Assembly: GCA_023415915.1 (NCBI GenBank) | Contig: JAEZIZ010000022.1 | Span: 1-48,592 of the forward strand | DNA from: Bacillota bacterium | GTDB lineage: Bacteria; Bacillota; Clostridia; Christensenellales; SZUA-584 | Direction of reading: 5' to 3' | Length of the DNA stretch: 48,592 nt | Part shown: positions 47,586 to 48,592 of the stretch, one piece after another | Layout of the letters: each line of letters starts with the position of its first letter | Numbering within the stretch: the stretch's first letter is position 1 | Notes under the pieces: model-generated | What the model saw: only the letters and a program-made list of their open reading frames with translations | What the model was told of the DNA's origin: nothing | The model's database searches: none | Position numbers and translations under genes: made by a program

Positions 47586-48592
47586 ATGCCAAAGAAACTT
47601 ACAGGACTAATCATACTTGACGGCTTTGGCGAGGGGGAGGCGTATCCGGGCAACGCTATAATGCTGTCGGGCGTGCCTAATATTTCCTCGCTGAAAGCCT
47701 CGTACCCGCATACCGTAATAGGCGCTTCAGGCATGGCGGTCGGCCTGCCGGAAGGACAGATGGGCAACTCGGAAGTGGGGCATCTTAACATAGGCGCAGG
47801 CAGGATAGTCTATCAGGAATTAACGCGCATAACGAAGGACATTACGGACGGAGGATTCTTTAAGAATCCGGAGATTCTCGGCGCGATAGAAAACGCAAAG
47901 AAAAACGGCACAAAGCTGCACGCGTACGGCCTCACGTCGGACGGAGGAGTGCACAGCCACTTAGACCACCTTTACGCCCTTTTAAAGCTCGCCAAATCGC
48001 AGGGGCTTGATAATGTTTATATACACTGCTTTATGGACGGCAGGGACGTTCCTCCCGACAGCGGCAAGGGGTATATAGAGCAGCTCGAGGCAAAGATAAA
48101 AGAGATAGGCATAGGCGAGATAGCGACGGTAATGGGCCGCTATTACGCTATGGACCGCGACAACCGCTTTGAGCGCGTAGAGAAGGCTTACGCCGCGATG
48201 GTAAGAGGCGAAGGGCTGACGGCTTCATCGGCTACAGAAGCGATGCAGCAAAGCTACGACAAAGGCGAGATGGACGAGTTCGTCGTGCCTACGGTGGTAG
48301 TCAAAAACGGCAAGCCCGTTGCAAAGATAGAGCCGGGTGACTCCGTAGTGTTCTACAATTTCCGTCCCGACAGGGCGCGCGAGATAACAAGGACGCTCAC
48401 GCAGGAGGATTTCAGCGCGTTTCCAAGAGAGCTTTTCCCGCTGTATTACGTGTGCATGACGCAGTACGACAAGACGTTTAAGGGAGTGCATGTGGCCTAT
48501 AAGCCTGATTCACTTAAAAACACTCTCGGCGAATACCTCTCAAAAAACGGCAAGAAGCAATTTAGGATAGCCGAAACCGAGAAGTACGCGCA
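47586..48592 (+). CDS. gpmI: 2,3-bisphosphoglycerate-independent phosphoglycerate mutase (3' truncated)
   Basis: The first 335 codons of the manganese-dependent mutase that converts 3- to 2-phosphoglycerate. D12 in LIILDGFGEGE and the catalytic Ser-62 in GQMGNSEVGH are intact, as are FMDGRDVPPDSGKGY, GRYYAMDRDNRFERV and the QFRIAETEKYA segment at the window end. About a third of the gene lies beyond the edge. It follows tpiA by 2 bases, the pgk-tpiA-gpmI order of many Firmicutes. Confidence 0.96.
   Translation, partial: MPKKLTGLIILDGFGEGEAYPGNAIMLSGVPNISSLKASYPHTVIGASGMAVGLPEGQMGNSEVGHLNIGAGRIVYQELTRITKDITDGGFFKNPEILGAIENAKKNGTKLHAYGLTSDGGVHSHLDHLYALLKLAKSQGLDNVYIHCFMDGRDVPPDSGKGYIEQLEAKIKEIGIGEIATVMGRYYAMDRDNRFERVEKAYAAMVRGEGLTASSATEAMQQSYDKGEMDEFVVPTVVVKNGKPVAKIEPGDSVVFYNFRPDRAREITRTLTQEDFSAFPRELFPLYYVCMTQYDKTFKGVHVAYKPDSLKNTLGEYLSKNGKKQFRIAETEKYA

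Noticed and set aside
1..48592. tRNA, rRNA or other structured RNA genes besides the FMN riboswitch
   Set aside because: No T-loop or anticodon-arm pattern in intergenic sequence and no T-box or SRP-like core were seen.

Overview
The window suggests an endospore-forming, strictly anaerobic, hydrogen-metabolising member of the Clostridia (Firmicutes) of roughly balanced GC. It carries a large set of sporulation genes (spoIIAA-spoIIAB-sigF, spoVAC-spoVAD-spoVAE, yunB, two small acid-soluble spore proteins, a spoVB-like flippase, a manganese-catalase-type coat protein, a bofC-like gene). It also has a soluble [FeFe]-hydrogenase operon with Rex-type operators and a probable Re-citrate synthase. 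AUA (Ile) and AGG (Arg) codons are strikingly frequent in housekeeping genes. No tRNA, rRNA, CRISPR array or prophage was seen, and the lineage cannot be named below class or order from this sequence alone.

Layout. 1-4.1 kb: end of a zinc metallopeptidase, DNA polymerase IV, then reverse-strand nitroreductase, EFR1-type flavodoxin/ferredoxin and a sugar-epimerase-like dehydrogenase. 4.2-8.0 kb: small spore-type proteins (44-aa basic protein, Gly/Cys/Phe-rich protein, Mn-catalase-like coat protein, two divergent SASPs), a CBO0543-type membrane protein and a low-complexity lipoprotein. 8.3-12.6 kb: spoVA operon and spoIIA operon on the reverse strand, separated by about 690 bp of repeats. 12.8-18.1 kb: two class A penicillin-binding proteins, tail to tail. 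18.3-23.5 kb: yunB, yebC, bofC-like, FMN riboswitch-ribU, tsaE-tsaB-rimI and a small membrane protein. 24-27.5 kb: zinc-ribbon membrane protein, cysteine desulfurase-thiI, tiny membrane protein. 27.6-36.1 kb: the structural operon hydC-ATPase-hndB-hydB-hydA, preceded by two Rex-like operators and, further upstream, a five-gene module (DRTGG, ATPase, sensor-like [FeFe] hydrogenase, DRTGG, PHP phosphoesterase). 36.1-44.6 kb: SPOR protein, DegV, aminotransferase-Re-citrate synthase, and spoVB-mazG-hup. 44.8 kb to the end: trmL, then pgk-tpiA-gpmI, with gpmI cut off by the window edge.

How the genes work together. The electron-bifurcating-type hydrogenase can re-oxidise NADH and ferredoxin made by the glycolytic enzymes at the right end. 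The double Rex palindrome in front of hydC would tie its expression to the NADH/NAD+ ratio. The upstream module combines a hydrogenase that lacks the usual proton-relay cysteine with an anti-sigma-type ATPase, two DRTGG proteins and a PHP phosphoesterase; it reads as a hydrogen or redox signalling system and is the best candidate here for a poorly described system.

The most unusual non-coding feature is a dispersed family of about 17 short palindromes of the form GGGGTCCCC-stem-loop-GGGG at seven intergenic places, often in tandem with a period near 42 bp. Stem sequences differ between loci while pairing is kept. One array supplies the stop codon and last residues of a gene, and one copy sits in the ribU leader behind the riboswitch. 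A second, MITE-like family and a third palindromic family are also present.
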